Source: Chlorophyllum brunneum (lineage: Eukaryota; Basidiomycota; Agaricomycetes; Agaricales; Agaricaceae). Taken from it: 64,000 bases of DNA. Each line of letters opens with the position of its first letter. Within the stretch, counting starts at the first letter, position 1. The notes below the pieces were generated by a model, which saw only the letters and a program-made list of their open reading frames with translations, searched no databases and was not told the DNA's origin. The translations under genes were made by a program, and so were the position numbers. This document shows positions 1-10,843 of this stretch, piece by piece. The stretch lies in the NCBI GenBank assembly GCA_963576785.1, contig OY756139.1, positions 3,286,001 to 3,350,000 on the forward strand, given 5' to 3'.

Positions 1-1914
1 GATAATCGATAGGTTCTAAAATCATCTACCTTGAAGCATTTGGTCAGCCAATAGTGGTACTCAACGAAGTTCAGCTCGGACAGGAACTTTTGGAGAGGCG
101 TTCGTCCATTTATTCAAGCCGGTAAATGCAACGCTCTACTTATTGGGCCAACCCAGCTCAGTCGTCATAGGCCCCACATGGCAATGTTGCTAGATGTGTG
201 CGTTCATAACCCATCTCCGACTCTCTTCGATTTGACTTACTGTGTTTACAGTGTGAATATCGACTACTTTTTCTCTTTTCTGCCCTACGGCGATATATGG
301 AGGCGTGACCGTCGACTATTCACACAGTATTTCTCTCCCAAAACCCTGGGCCGAGATAGAACCAAGATTGTGGATTTCGTTCGAAAAGCGTTACTTCCTG
401 GTATCTATCAGTCTCCACACGATTTTCGTTCGCATATCAAAAGGTGCGCGTTCATATCTTTCATGAAATAACTGGCTAATTTTTATTAGCTGTATAGGAG
501 GCTTCTTCATCGCTGTTACCTATGGTGTTCAGATTCATCGTGTCAATGACCCTATGATCAGGCTTTCGGAGGAAGTCTTCACTGCCGTTACGGAAGCTGT
601 TGCGCCTGGACGTTTTCTCGTTGATGTCTTCCCTGTGTTAAGGCATGTTCCTTGCTGGATACCTGGGGCCAGATTTAAAACACTGGCACGGAAATGGAGA
701 GCAATCATTGCACAAATGTCTAACAATTCGTTTGAGGCAACTGTGAACGCCATGGTAAGGTGGTTCTCGGATGTGATGTACACGGCTGACGGTTCCTGAT
801 AGCATGATGGGATCGTTAGGGAGTCGTTTGTCTCCGACAACCTTGCACGGCAAAGTGAAAGTCCAGATACGGAGGCATCCATCAATGATATCAAGCGAGT
901 GGGACAACAAGTCTACGGTGGTAGGTTCACGATTTAAAATTGAGATCTGTAACCTGAGATTTTCCCCTGATAACAGCCGGATTTGAAACAACCTCGGTCG
1001 CTTTCATAACCTTTATCCTCGTAATGGTTATGCGTCCAGACGTTCAGAAGATGGCGCAAAGAGAACTCGACTCTGTTCTAGGATCTGACCGACTACCTGA
1101 CTTTGCCGATCAATCTAAGCTCCCATATCTATCGGCCGTACTCAAAGAGGTCTTGCGGTAAAGGCTCTAATATTTGTCACTGTATCCTGTCCGACTGACA
1201 CCTCTCATAGCTGGAATCCGATTGTACCACTCGGTAAAATGAAAGAAGCTTTCTTTTCGCACTGGACTAAATACGATTCTAGGCGTGCCACATTCCACAA
1301 TCGAAGAAGATGTATATCAAGGGTACCGCATTCCGAAGGGTAGCATGGTTCTGGCTAATGCTTAGTGAGTAATAACGTACCGTCTGCGCTATCCTGGGTT
1401 CTGCTCTGATGCATTGAGTCAAGTGCTATGCTTTATGACGAAAACATTTTCCCGGAGCCACACATTTTCAGGCCAGAGAGGTTCCTCAAGGATGGGGCGC
1501 TGTCGCCTGATATGATAATCGATCCAGAAACAATGGTGACCTTCGGATTCGGGAGGAGGTCAGTTGTGTTGGACCCGCGTGTAATGTCGGTTTGACCTAT
1601 CAACTTCTCATAAGAATATGTCCTGGACTTCATCTTGTCATGCCTATACTTTACATGAGTGCGGCGTCCATCCTTTCCCTATTCGACATACTTCCAGAGC
1701 TTGATGCCAATGGTTCCCCCATCGAGGTCGTTCCCCAATTTACTTCTGCATCTTTGGTGTCGTGAGTGGTATCAGTTTCTCGGAGCTCTAAACCTGACTT
1801 CTCATTGTTTCAATGTCTAGTGAACCACTACCGTTCCCGTGTAGATTTGTTCCTCGCCAAGGAAAGCCTGTTGAGAGCCTACTGAAGGACTATCTGCATT
1901 TCGATAAGATTTGA
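1..1914 (+). CDS. Cytochrome P450 monooxygenase (5'-partial)
   Basis: Heme-thiolate monooxygenase of the microsomal type. The window opens inside the gene, so the membrane anchor and proline hinge are missing. Visible in order: the block ending LLERRSSIYSS (to about 120), a C-helix region with WRRDRR (about 298), CIGG after an intron (about 492), the I-helix AGFETT (from about 977), the K-helix ExxR in KEVLR (to about 1158), PERF (about 1470), and the heme loop FGFGRR / ICPG split by an intron (about 1555-1625) with its Cys ligand. The stop is TGA at 1912-1914. Every junction I tested has GT-AG ends and keeps frame, with introns of about 45-65 nt, so the visible part looks functional. It is diverged from the tandem pair downstream but shares much of the exon layout. 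The style recalls basidiomycete P450s annotated as O-methylsterigmatocystin oxidoreductase-like; the substrate cannot be inferred. Confidence 0.9.
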
Positions 1915-2324
1915 GTCCGAACCGTTCTATCTCACATCTCTTGTAATTGGAAAAGAGTGTACCTATTAGATCCACGAATTGATCTCAGGCCCTAACAGTA
2001 CTGATGTGATGGGACAGTTGTATCTTGAATGCTTCAAATTTGTCCCGCGTTCTGTTCGAAGTTAGGATTTAACAAGGCGGCAGTACCCCAGCGGCAGACC
2101 AGTTTACATTTTCAATATTTAAACTATTGATATCCTTGCTGAAGAATCCTGCATATTCTTCAACATGAGTGGAAAGTCTGTGGAGCTGGATTAAACACCA
2201 TAAGCCCATGCCGGTAAGAATCCCCGATTGTGGTCATCCTGGTCAGAATTCAATGAGAGGAATTGTGTTTGCATTATGTAGACCCCTAACTTGTCCAGGA
2301 TCTCGACTTCCCTTTTCGACCACC
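1915..2324. other. Intergenic spacer, P450 to Ohr gene
   Basis: This 410-nt gap lies between two plus-strand genes. A reading frame runs into the downstream gene but shows no family resemblance. It should hold the P450 terminator and the Ohr promoter, but I see no clear TATA box or polyadenylation motif. Confidence 0.5.
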
Positions 2325-3065
2325 ATGTTGTCAGGCCTTACTGTCCGCACCGCCTGTCGTCCTCTTCTTCAATCCGCTCGCCTTCGTTCTTCTACTACTC
2401 AAGCGAGGACTTATCTCACTCTTAAAGATGCTAAGGTGTGCTCTTCGGTGCCAGCTGGAATTGGACTATGATATATTCTGTATAGTATAAGGTGACGGCG
2501 ACGGCTACAGGCGCTGGTCGCAATGGTCACGTCGAATCAAACGGGCTTAACCTTGACCTCGCAACCCCTAAGGAGCTCGGAGGAACTGGAAATGGACAGA
2601 ATCCAGAGCAACTCTATGCTATGGGCTATGCGTGTAAGTTGACTTCTGCTCTCTTTCCTAAACAGGATACTGAGAATTCATATATCTCACTTCTTCTTCA
2701 TCGATATTGTGAACTACATACATATCTGCGCTCACTTCTTGGACGAACGATCGATCGACGCGAAACAATAGCCTGTTTCCTAGGCGCTACTCAACTCATG
2801 GCCCGCACACAAAAGAAACCCGAGCAGGCGGAGGCGGCCAAAGTCCACGTCTCTGTCTCGCTGGGAGAGCCGAAGGATATTGGTGGTTTCGGCTTGGCAG
2901 TGGATATCAAAGTGGAAGGCGTTGATGAGGAAGTACTCCAGGCTGCCCACGAGGTGCGTAAACCATGCGCTGTAGTAGCATAACTTGCACATTAACCTTT
3001 ACTAGTTTTGCCCTTACAGCCGGGCGTTAAAGCATGGCATCAACGTCAATGTCTCAAAGGCATGA
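2325..3065 (+). CDS. Ohr/OsmC-family organic hydroperoxide resistance protein, probably mitochondrial
   Basis: Thiol peroxidase of the Ohr/OsmC family, which reduces organic hydroperoxides with two active-site cysteines. I join four exons: 2325-2435, 2486-2633, 2772-2953 and 3006-3065. The total is 501 nt, 166 aa, all introns GT-AG. The Ohr core starts at YKVTATATGAGRNGH. The first redox Cys is in GYASCFLGA, created by the 138-nt second intron. The second is in HEFCPYS in the last exon, followed by a short NV-rich end. Residues 1-37 (MLSGLTVRTACRPLLQSARL and on) are rich in Arg, Ser and Leu with almost no acid, which fits a mitochondrial targeting peptide absent from bacterial Ohr. The length fits Ohr plus a presequence. 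The stop TGA is 3063-3065. The extreme 3' end was included in the duplication of the neighbouring P450 (see 5870-6302). Confidence 0.9.
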
Positions 3066-3349
3066 GCCGGCTATAGAATTCCGTATTTGAGGTTTAGATG
3101 CCCAAGACCCGAATATACTGTGATTTTTTCGAACACTGGTGTTGACTCGTTTTCTGATGCTTCTGTGCAATGAGATGGGTGACTGATGACTCTGTTATAA
3201 CCTGGGTCAACTCTATGATGTCGTGGGGAATATCGGTTCTCATAGGAGCCATGGGCACCGACCCGGTGAGAACTTTCCGTCAGGATTGAGTGCCTGCCCA
3301 ACGCCCATTTACCCAGCATTTACCTGCTTGACCACGGTGTGGTTTGTCC
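3066..3349 (+). promoter_or_regulatory. Upstream region of P450 copy 2 (duplicated block)
   Basis: 284 nt between the Ohr stop and the P450-2 start. It contains a segment around 3226-3270 (GTGGGGAATATC, then CATAGGAGC and GGTGAGAACTT) that recurs almost unchanged at 6181-6225 before P450-3. It is therefore part of the tandem duplication and probably carries shared promoter elements. No clear TATA box is seen. Confidence 0.5.
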
Positions 3350-5445
3350 ATGGATATGATTCCCAACACCCGGGACATCCTGGTCCTATGTTTCTGTGCC
3401 ATCGTCATTTCATTTATCGCTATCACCGACGGAGGTTGTTGCCTTTCCCGCCAGGGCCTTTCCGGTGGCCCCTAGTTGGAAGTGCGTTTTCAATGTCGCT
3501 CAACTATGCGCACGTCTCCTACAAGGACATTGGTAAAAAGTTTGGTTAGTGGATATGTGGTTTAACCGCTGTACCCCTCAGCTGACTTTATTCTTTGAAT
3601 ATAGGAACGAAATTCTTATATTTCGAGGCCCTCGGCCGATCTATTCTAGTCATCAACGATGTTAACGTAGCACAGGAGCTACTCGAGAAACGGTCTGCCC
3701 TCTACTCCAGTAGGTGAGCACCTTACAGCCATATCTATCATTGAGATCAACCTCTATTAATGCTCGACCGTTTATCTTTAGACCACAGCTGGAAATGCTT
3801 ACGGACCTACTTCGGTCACCAATTAAAGACTTCATACCTTTCAGGGCTGGAATTAAGGAACTCTTCGGAACGATGCCATATGATGACGAATGGAGGATCC
3901 AGCGGCGCATGTTTCAGCAGCACTTTTCTGCAAGGAATATACCTCAGCAACAAGAAATACAAGAACGGGCTCTGAAATTCATTCGCAGAGGACTACTGCC
4001 GAATCTTTACGCTTCGCCGAAGGACTTCTATGAGCATCTGCGAAGGTAAACTCCATATGCTTCCCCCATTCTCTATGATTGAACGATTCCTTTTCAGCTG
4101 CATCGGCGGGCTTTCCACATCAATAACATATGGGCTCCCTGTTCGACGACAGCATGACCCACTGATTCAATTGGCAGAGCAAGCATTTGCAGATATGACG
4201 GCAATCGCTGCCCCCGGAAAATACTTTGTCAACATTATATCCTCACTGCGGCATATACCAGAATGGATGCCAGGTGGTGGGTTCAAAACGGTTGCACGTG
4301 AATTGGGGCTACGCAAGGACCAACTGATGGAAGAACCGTATCGCAAGACAGTAAAAACAATGGTAGGATACCAGGGTAATACCCGGTGATATCTAACGTC
4401 TTGTATAGGAATGTGGGACTGCTCAAGAATCCTTTGTTGCGGAAAGCTTGGAGAGATACCGTAGCACCGTAAACTTCGAACTTCAGGCCGGCCGTACCAA
4501 GCAGATTGCTATGATGGTTTTTGGAGGTGATTCCCATAATTATTCAAACTCTTTAGGCAGCTCACCTTTACCAATGTCAGCCGTTTCTGAAACAACTAGT
4601 GCTGTTGCAATGACCTTCGTTATGATGATGCTTAAGCACCCTGATATCCAACGTCATCCTCAACATGAAATAGACTCGGTTATTGACCCGGATCGATTGC
4701 CTACCCTCCCGGACATACAATATCTTTCTGCCATAGTGAAAGAAACTTTGCGGTGAGTAATGCCACTTCCTAGCAGGTCAAAGTCCTATCATACATCTCA
4801 GATGGAACCCTGCCGCGCCGGTGGGAATACCACATATGACCACGATGAGGACGTGTACGAAGGCTACTATATCCCTAAGGACTGCATTGTCATCGCCAAC
4901 ATATAGTCAGCTCTCTCCTTTTTATGCCGAGTTCTATCTCTAACAACATTACCCAGCGCGATGCTTCGTGACGAAGATATATTCCAAGACCCCAGCGATT
5001 ACAAACCTGAACGATTCCTCAAGAATGGAGTCCTCCGTAACGATGTCCTTGATCCAGAGGTGGTCGCTACCTTCGGTTTCGGCAGGAGGTTGGTCGCCTA
5101 GCTTCTCTACGCACTCTACCGCTAACAATGGCCCGGTCGATAAGGATATGCCCTGGATCACATATCGCACTACCGTTTCAATATGTTATGGCTGCTTCCA
5201 TCCTCCATTTGTTCGATATCTCACCGGAACTGGATGCTGCGGGAAATCCTATCAACGTTGTCCCCAAGTTTACGCCTGCTTCTCTCGTATCGTGAGTTTT
5301 CCGCACAGTCAGCAAACAGTGGTTTGATTTAGTGACTCCGAATTAATCTAGTGAACCACTCCCATTCCCATGCAAAATCACCCCACGTAAGGATCGAGAT
5401 GTGGAGGGCCTGCTAAAAGAGTATTCTGGCAGCGAGTTCATCTAA
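3350..5445 (+). pseudogene. Cytochrome P450, tandem copy 2, frameshifted
   Basis: Paralogue of the intact P450 at 6303-8426 with the same exon layout. It keeps the PFPPGP hinge (about 3448), the DEWRIQRRMF C-helix block, CIGG, an I-helix AVSETT, KETLR, PERF and FGFGRRICPG, and ends with TAA at 5443-5445. Two lesions stand out against copy 3. One base is missing in the N-terminal anchor (about 3412-3430), which shifts frame if translation starts at the ATG at 3350. One base is missing after HMTT in the WNP exon (about 4840-4846), which shifts frame before the heme loop. A 9-nt in-frame deletion (about 4720) also removes three residues before YLSAIVKE. An internal ATG at 3388 would escape the first shift but loses most of the anchor. 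The second shift makes a functional enzyme unlikely. Confidence 0.85.
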
Positions 5446-6302
5446 CGTTTTTAATTGGCGTGTTTTCTGTACGAAGTGCGAGGGTGAATTACGTCTGACT
5501 TTGACCTCGCAAATTATTGACAACGAAACTACAATATACTGTGTTGTTAACAAATGAGAAATACACAGTAAGAAATTACTAGATAATATATTACACTTAC
5601 TTCGTAGTACAACAGATAAATCGATTACATTTGTTCAATAGGGATATGATAACTCAAGAGTATTATCGAGATGGTATTCTAATCAGATCTTGGTTTTACA
5701 GCTGCACCATGGCAAGAGAATCTGTGTGGTCAGACTCCAGAATTTGGGGGAGGCGTGGGATTTTGACCGCACTGAGAATCATGAATGAAAATTGTGACTT
5801 AATGAAAAATTGCATACACGGAACCCGGACGAGACGTTGAACTACGCGGTTCATAGCGGCAGAATTTGTGGAACGGAGGCTCGCAATGTCTCAGAGGCAT
5901 GACCCAATGGGGCACTACAATTTGCTTTCTGGGGGTTAGACGTTAGACGCCCAATCCCCAAAACCAATACTGATATGATGCAGGCTCTGTCATGATTTGT
6001 TCAGACGTCTGGTAAATCAAAAGATATTCAGGCTTCGTGTGGAACGAAATTGAGGTGTCACAAGAGGTTTTCACGAGCGTTTATGTAAGGAAATTGCGTG
6101 GTAGATTGCTGTCCAATCGGAAATAGAGTCCTTCAGGGCTATACCACAACACATGACTCTAGAATGAACTTCTTGGTGCCGTGGGGAATATCAGCCCTCA
6201 CAGGAGCTGGGCTGGTGAGAACTTAGGTATGCATTGGATATTAGGGCTTGCCCATTCACCCAGCATTTGCCTGCTTGACCACGGTGTGGTTTGTCCACGG
6301 CG
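5446..6302. other. Spacer between tandem P450 copies, with a copy of the Ohr 3' end
   Basis: There is no convincing gene. From about 5870 the sequence is a second copy of what lies before P450-2. A segment at 5885-5905 (CAATGTCTCAGAGGCATGA) matches the last codons and stop of the Ohr gene at 3051-3065. The block at 6181-6225 matches 3226-3270. The left end of the duplicated unit therefore lies inside or just before Ohr exon 4. The AT-rich part 5446-5640 probably holds the P450-2 terminator. Confidence 0.6.
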
Positions 6303-8426
6303 ATGATTCCCAGCACCCGGGACATCCTGGTCCTATGCTTCTGTGCCATCGTTCACTTGACCTATCGCTATCGCCGACGGAGGTTGCTGCCTTTCCCGCC
6401 GGGGCCTTTCCGGTGGCCCCTAGTTGGAAGCGCGTTTTCAATGTCGCTCAATTACGCGCACGTCTCCTACAAGGACCTTGGTAAAAAGCTTGGTTAGTGT
6501 GATATGTGTTTTAGCCGCTGTACCCCTCAGCTAACTTTATTCTTCGAATTTAGGAACGAAACTATTATATTTCGAGGCCCTCGGCCGACCTATTATGGTC
6601 ATAAATGATGCTAGAATAGCACAGGAGCTACTCGAAAAACGGTCTGCTCTTTACTCAAGTAGGTGAGTATCTCCCCAGTTGTAGCTACGTGATCACAACC
6701 TTTATTAACTCTCGTTCACCCAACTTTAGACCGCAGCTAGTAATATTTACGGACGTGTAGGATATTGTTTTTGATTACAAGGCAAGAACCTCATGTATTT
6801 TTTTTCTAGGATTGGGATTAGGGAACTCTTCGGAGCGATGACGTATGGTGACGAATGGAGAATCCACCGGCGCATGTTCCAGCAGTACTTTTCTGCAAGG
6901 AATATACATCAACAACAACAAATACAAGAACGGGCGCTGGAGTTCATTCGCAGAGGGTTATTGCCCAATCTTTGCACTTCGCCGAAAGATTTCTATGAGC
7001 ATTTGCGAAGGTATGTTGAATGTAGTTTCCATTATTTGACGCCTTGAATGATTCCTTTACAGCTGCATCGGCGGGCTTTCCACATCAATAACCTATGGAC
7101 TCCCTGTCAGACGACAACACGACTCGTTGATTCGCAGAGCAGAGCAGGTATTTGCAGATATGACCGCAGCTGGTGCCCCCGGAAAATACCTTGTCAACAT
7201 TATATCCTCATTGCAGTATATACCAGAGTGGATGCCAGGTGGTGGATTCAAGACAGCTGCACGTGACCTACGGCTGCAAAAGGACCAGCTGATGGAAGAA
7301 CCCTACCAGGCGACTTTGAAAACACTGGTAAGCAGGACAGTAGGAAAAAAGCTAAACCTCGCGACTGATACTCTACAGGAATGCGGAACAGCTCAAGAAT
7401 CGTTTGTCGCGGCAAGCTTGGAGAGACACCGTGACACCAAAAACTTTGAAACTCGAGCCTCCCGTGTAAAACAAATCGCAATGCAAGTCTTTGGAGGTGA
7501 TTCGGATTGATTAACCAAACCATCGAAGCAACTCACCCCGACCAATATTAGCCGTTTCTGAAACAACTAGTGCTGTTGCGATGACCTTTGTTCTGATGAT
7601 GCTCAAGCACCCTGATATCCAGCGCCGTGCTCAACACGAAATAGACTCGGTCATTGACCCGGATCGATTGCCTACCCTCCCGGACATACAACATTTGCCC
7701 TATCTTTCTGCCATAGTGAAAGAGACTTTGCGGTGAGTAATGCAACTCCACAGCAGGGTCAGAATCCCATCATGCATCTCAGATGGAACCCTGTCGTGCC
7801 AATGGGGATACCACATATGACCACCGATGAGGATGTGTACGAAGGCTACTATATCCCTAAGGACTGCATTGTCATCGCCAACATATAGTCAGCTCTCTCT
7901 TTTTTATGACAAACTCTATCTCTAACAGTATTGCCCAGCGCGATGCTTCGCGACGAAGATATCTTCCCAGAACCCAGCGATTACAAACCTGAACGATTCC
8001 TCAAGAACGGGGTCCTCCGTGACGATGTCCCTGATCCAGAAGTGGTCCCTACTTTCGGTTTCGGCAGGAGGTTCGCTAGCTAGTTTCTCTAAGCACTCCG
8101 CCGCTAATAGTATTCCCGGCTGATAAGGATATGCCCTGGATCACATATCGCACTACCGTTTCTTTATGTTATGGCTGCTTCCATCCTCCATTTGTTCGAT
8201 ATCTCACCGGAACTGGATGCTGCGGGTAACCCTATCGACGTTGTCCCCAAATTCACCCCTTCTTCTCTCGCATCGTGAGTTTTCCGAGCCCAGCAAACAA
8301 TGATTCAGTCTAGTGACTCCAAAATAACCTAGCGAACCACTCCCATTCCCGTGCAAAATCACCCGCCGCAAGGATCGGGATGTAGAGGGCCTGCTGAAAG
8401 AATATCTTGACAGTGAATTCATCTAA
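6303..8426 (+). CDS. Cytochrome P450 monooxygenase, tandem copy 3 (intact)
   Basis: Eleven exons join without a frameshift: 6303-6492, 6554-6662, 6730-6756, 6810-7010, 7063-7327, 7379-7496, 7552-7732, 7783-7887, 7939-8070, 8128-8274 and 8333-8426. The total is 1569 nt, 522 aa, typical for a class II P450. The start ATG at 6303 gives a short hydrophobic N-terminus, an arginine-rich stop-transfer (RYRRRR) and the PFPPGP hinge. Then come DEWRIHRRMF (C-helix), CIGG, an I-helix reading AVSETT instead of the usual AGxxT, KETLR (ExxR), PERF and FGFGRRICPG with the Cys ligand. Exon 3 has only 27 nt, and its donor overlaps an in-frame TAG, so gene finders may misplace it. It should act in the ER membrane with P450 reductase; substrate unknown. 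Confidence 0.93.
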
Positions 8427-8627
8427 CGCTGTGATTCGCTTGTTCTTGTTGGTGCGAGGATGGGTTGAAGGCTAACGATGGAAAGACTTATGGATTATGT
8501 CTGACTCTGTCCGAAAATTAATGTATGAATTATTGATAAAGAAGCTACCAATGCATGCGGCCTATAACCGACTAAGTTGAATGGAAATCCGTGGTGGCGA
8601 AATGGCACCTCTCCCTCCTAGATAACC
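8427..8627. other. Convergent 3' spacer
   Basis: Short gap between the plus-strand P450-3 and the minus-strand P450-4. It should contain both terminators. Nothing else was recognised. Confidence 0.5.
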
Positions 8628-9555
8628 TCAAAGCCCATATGTTCTTTCAGTAAAACGTCAACCCTTTTCCCTTGACGAGGTGTGACCCTACATGGAAAAC
8701 GGAAGTGGCCGTCTAAAACAGTGAGAAGACCGTTTAGTATAATTCAATATCCGTATTAATGCACCCACGAAATGATGGCCTCAGAGAATCTAGGCAAGAC
8801 TTCGATAGGCACTCCGTCAGAGTCCAGTTCTGGGGATATATCGAACAGGGCCAGTATTGAAGCGAACACTAGATACAGTGTTAATATCGCGATCTGTGCT
8901 CCGGGGCATATTCTTTTCAAAAGTAAGTCCGAGATCGGGATTTGAAGGAAAAACAACACGAACCTTCTTCCAAAGCCGAAGGTTACAGTGGTCTCCGGGT
9001 TAAGAACTTCTGAATTTAGTTTACCTTCTTTGATGAAGCACTCCGGTTTGAACTGTTCAGGCTCTGGGAAGGTCTCCTCGTCATGAAGCATCGCACTGGT
9101 TTTGACTGGTGAAGAAGCCCGGTATGCACTAGAAAGATCAATACACACTGCGCATTCGCAAATACCACGCTTCCCTTCGGAATGCAGAGCCCCTCGTAAA
9201 CGTCATCACTACTTGTTAGGTGAGGAATCCCTGTGGGCGAAGTTAGTCTGTGCTTCCTAACCAAGAGAAATATGCACATCTAGTGGCAAGATAGGGTTCC
9301 ATCTGTTGAAATTCATTTAGGATCTATGCCAGATTGCAAAGAGGGACATCCTCACCTCAGAGTTTCTTTTAGAATAGCAGAGAAATAGAGTAGATGTGAC
9401 ATATCAGCAAAGTCAGGTAGATGTTCATGTCCCACTACTGCATCGATTTCAGCTTGAGCTTTTTGTTGTATGCCTGGATGTAGAAGCATCACAAGTATGA
9501 ATGTCAAAGAAGCAGCCATTTGTATATCTGTTCCAGCTATCACTGCCAAATCAGA
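8628..9555 (-). pseudogene. Cytochrome P450, copy 4, 3' half only
   Basis: Minus-strand P450 remnant starting at the I-helix exon (AGTDIQMAASLTF, about 9537 downward). It continues through KETLR, GIPHLTSSDDVYEG, PEPEQFKPECF (PERF replaced by PECF), FGFGRR (about 8960) and ICPGAQ after an intron, and ends with an exon FPCRVTPRQGKR to a TAG at 8628-8630. Downstream introns have GT-AG ends and frame is kept. Nothing upstream of the I-helix exon is present: the preceding intron is cut at about 9555 and followed by an unrelated repeat. The anchor, C-helix and the first ~300 residues are gone, so no active enzyme can be made. Confidence 0.85.
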
Positions 9556-10843
9556 TGTTGAACAGCACAGTACCACACAGTGACAGATGGATAATCTGAC
9601 TTACTGATAAGACATTAGTTAGAACAGTAAAGTTACTAAGAGAGTTGCTGTGAGTCAAGTAGAGCAAGGGTAGAAATTGAGTAGATTGTCTGAAGAAACA
9701 TAAGGGAATACATACTGCTTTATATACTAAATGTCTAGGTAGCAAACCCTAAGACCTACAAGTAATAATAGGCATAAGAGTCCCTTGAAACACTGTAATT
9801 GCTCAGTAGTATTCAGTAGAGTGACAGCAATCAGTCAGCTCATGAAATACATGAGGGAAAGGTGCATAATGTGAGTCAGAGGGTGTAGCCTTGATGACAA
9901 ATATTATATGAATAATAGACTGAAGAGCTAGTTACATAAAATGCAGCTATAGTGTTACAGATTTGGCTACTAAGGGCAATCAAAGAGGATGTGACCTCTA
10001 GGGTATGGCCTTAATACCTATCTCAGCCAAGTAACCAGATAAGCAAACATTATCAAACCAAGAAATGGGAATCCCATTTATCTTGTAACTCTTGAGTAAT
10101 GAGGGCAAGTAGAGAATAAGCAGTTAAGCAATCTTCTATTGATTGACATGAACTATCAACAGAAACTCTTCTTAGGTGATCAAGAAGGCTATCTTTGTAG
10201 AAGATCAAAGCTTAAGCTTTGACTTCCTAATACAGTTGGTTATTTATACTAACTACTTTTTTTCTATAAATATAGATAATGAGACTGAAATAAGTTTCAC
10301 AATGTAAAACTGATAGATATGAAACACAAAGTGAAACACTACTAAAGATAAATGTGAAATTGATAAAGATAAAACAACTAAGTATAGGACAGGGTAAAAC
10401 TGATGACGATGAAATGGATGAGTGCTTACTCATTCTTGGAGATCTCAGATGATGACAATAGAGATTTGTTGGAATAGCTGCAGTCACAAGACATGCAGGA
10501 CAAGGTGGTAGATGGCGATGATGATAATGGCAGTGATGGAAGAACTGTGTTCATAGGTTGATTGGGATCAGATGATAAGGATAACATTGATGTAGTTGGT
10601 TCTTTGGGGAGGTGAGACTTGGGTGACTCAATGAAAGCTTGAGTAGATCACAATAGTAGATGGGGAGAGTCATTGCTATCACTGCTGAGTACAGCAGGTT
10701 CATTGTCTGGTAATAGGTCCTTTGGTCATATCTTTATACAATAGATTCCATTAGTGACTTGTTGGTGGATGAGCACTTTGAGTGCTGGGCCACAAGTGTA
10801 CATGTAAGGGTGGATGTACTGCATTGTTTCTTTGGTAGTAGGT
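9556..10843 (-). repeat. Unidentified repeat, copy 1 (minus orientation), LTR-like features
   Basis: AT-rich sequence whose right part (about 10215-10840, read on the minus strand) matches 63376-64000 on the plus strand, making an inverted pair about 53 kb apart. The shared part has the remnant of a Ser-rich reading frame ending in SSSEISKNE then stop (about 10428), preceded by a conserved block around MQYIHPYMYTCG (about 10790). Both copies have a TGA at the same place in this frame. The part farther left has a TATATAAAG box near 9716 (minus strand) and ends with AACA at the P450 intron. With TGTTATG at the start of the other copy, this resembles a long LTR of TGTT...AACA type. I do not recognise the protein. 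The right end is cut by a copia fragment. Confidence 0.5.

Noticed and set aside
535..991. Minus-strand frames opposite the first P450
   Set aside because: Shadows of P450 exons, which show conserved motifs and proper splice sites on the plus strand.
3223..3349. N-terminal extension in frame with the P450-2 hinge
   Set aside because: It reads through the duplicated upstream block, has no membrane anchor and is not conserved before P450-3, where a clean start exists.
5631..5840. 69-aa plus-strand frame between the P450 copies
   Set aside because: No similarity, no start context, in AT-rich spacer.
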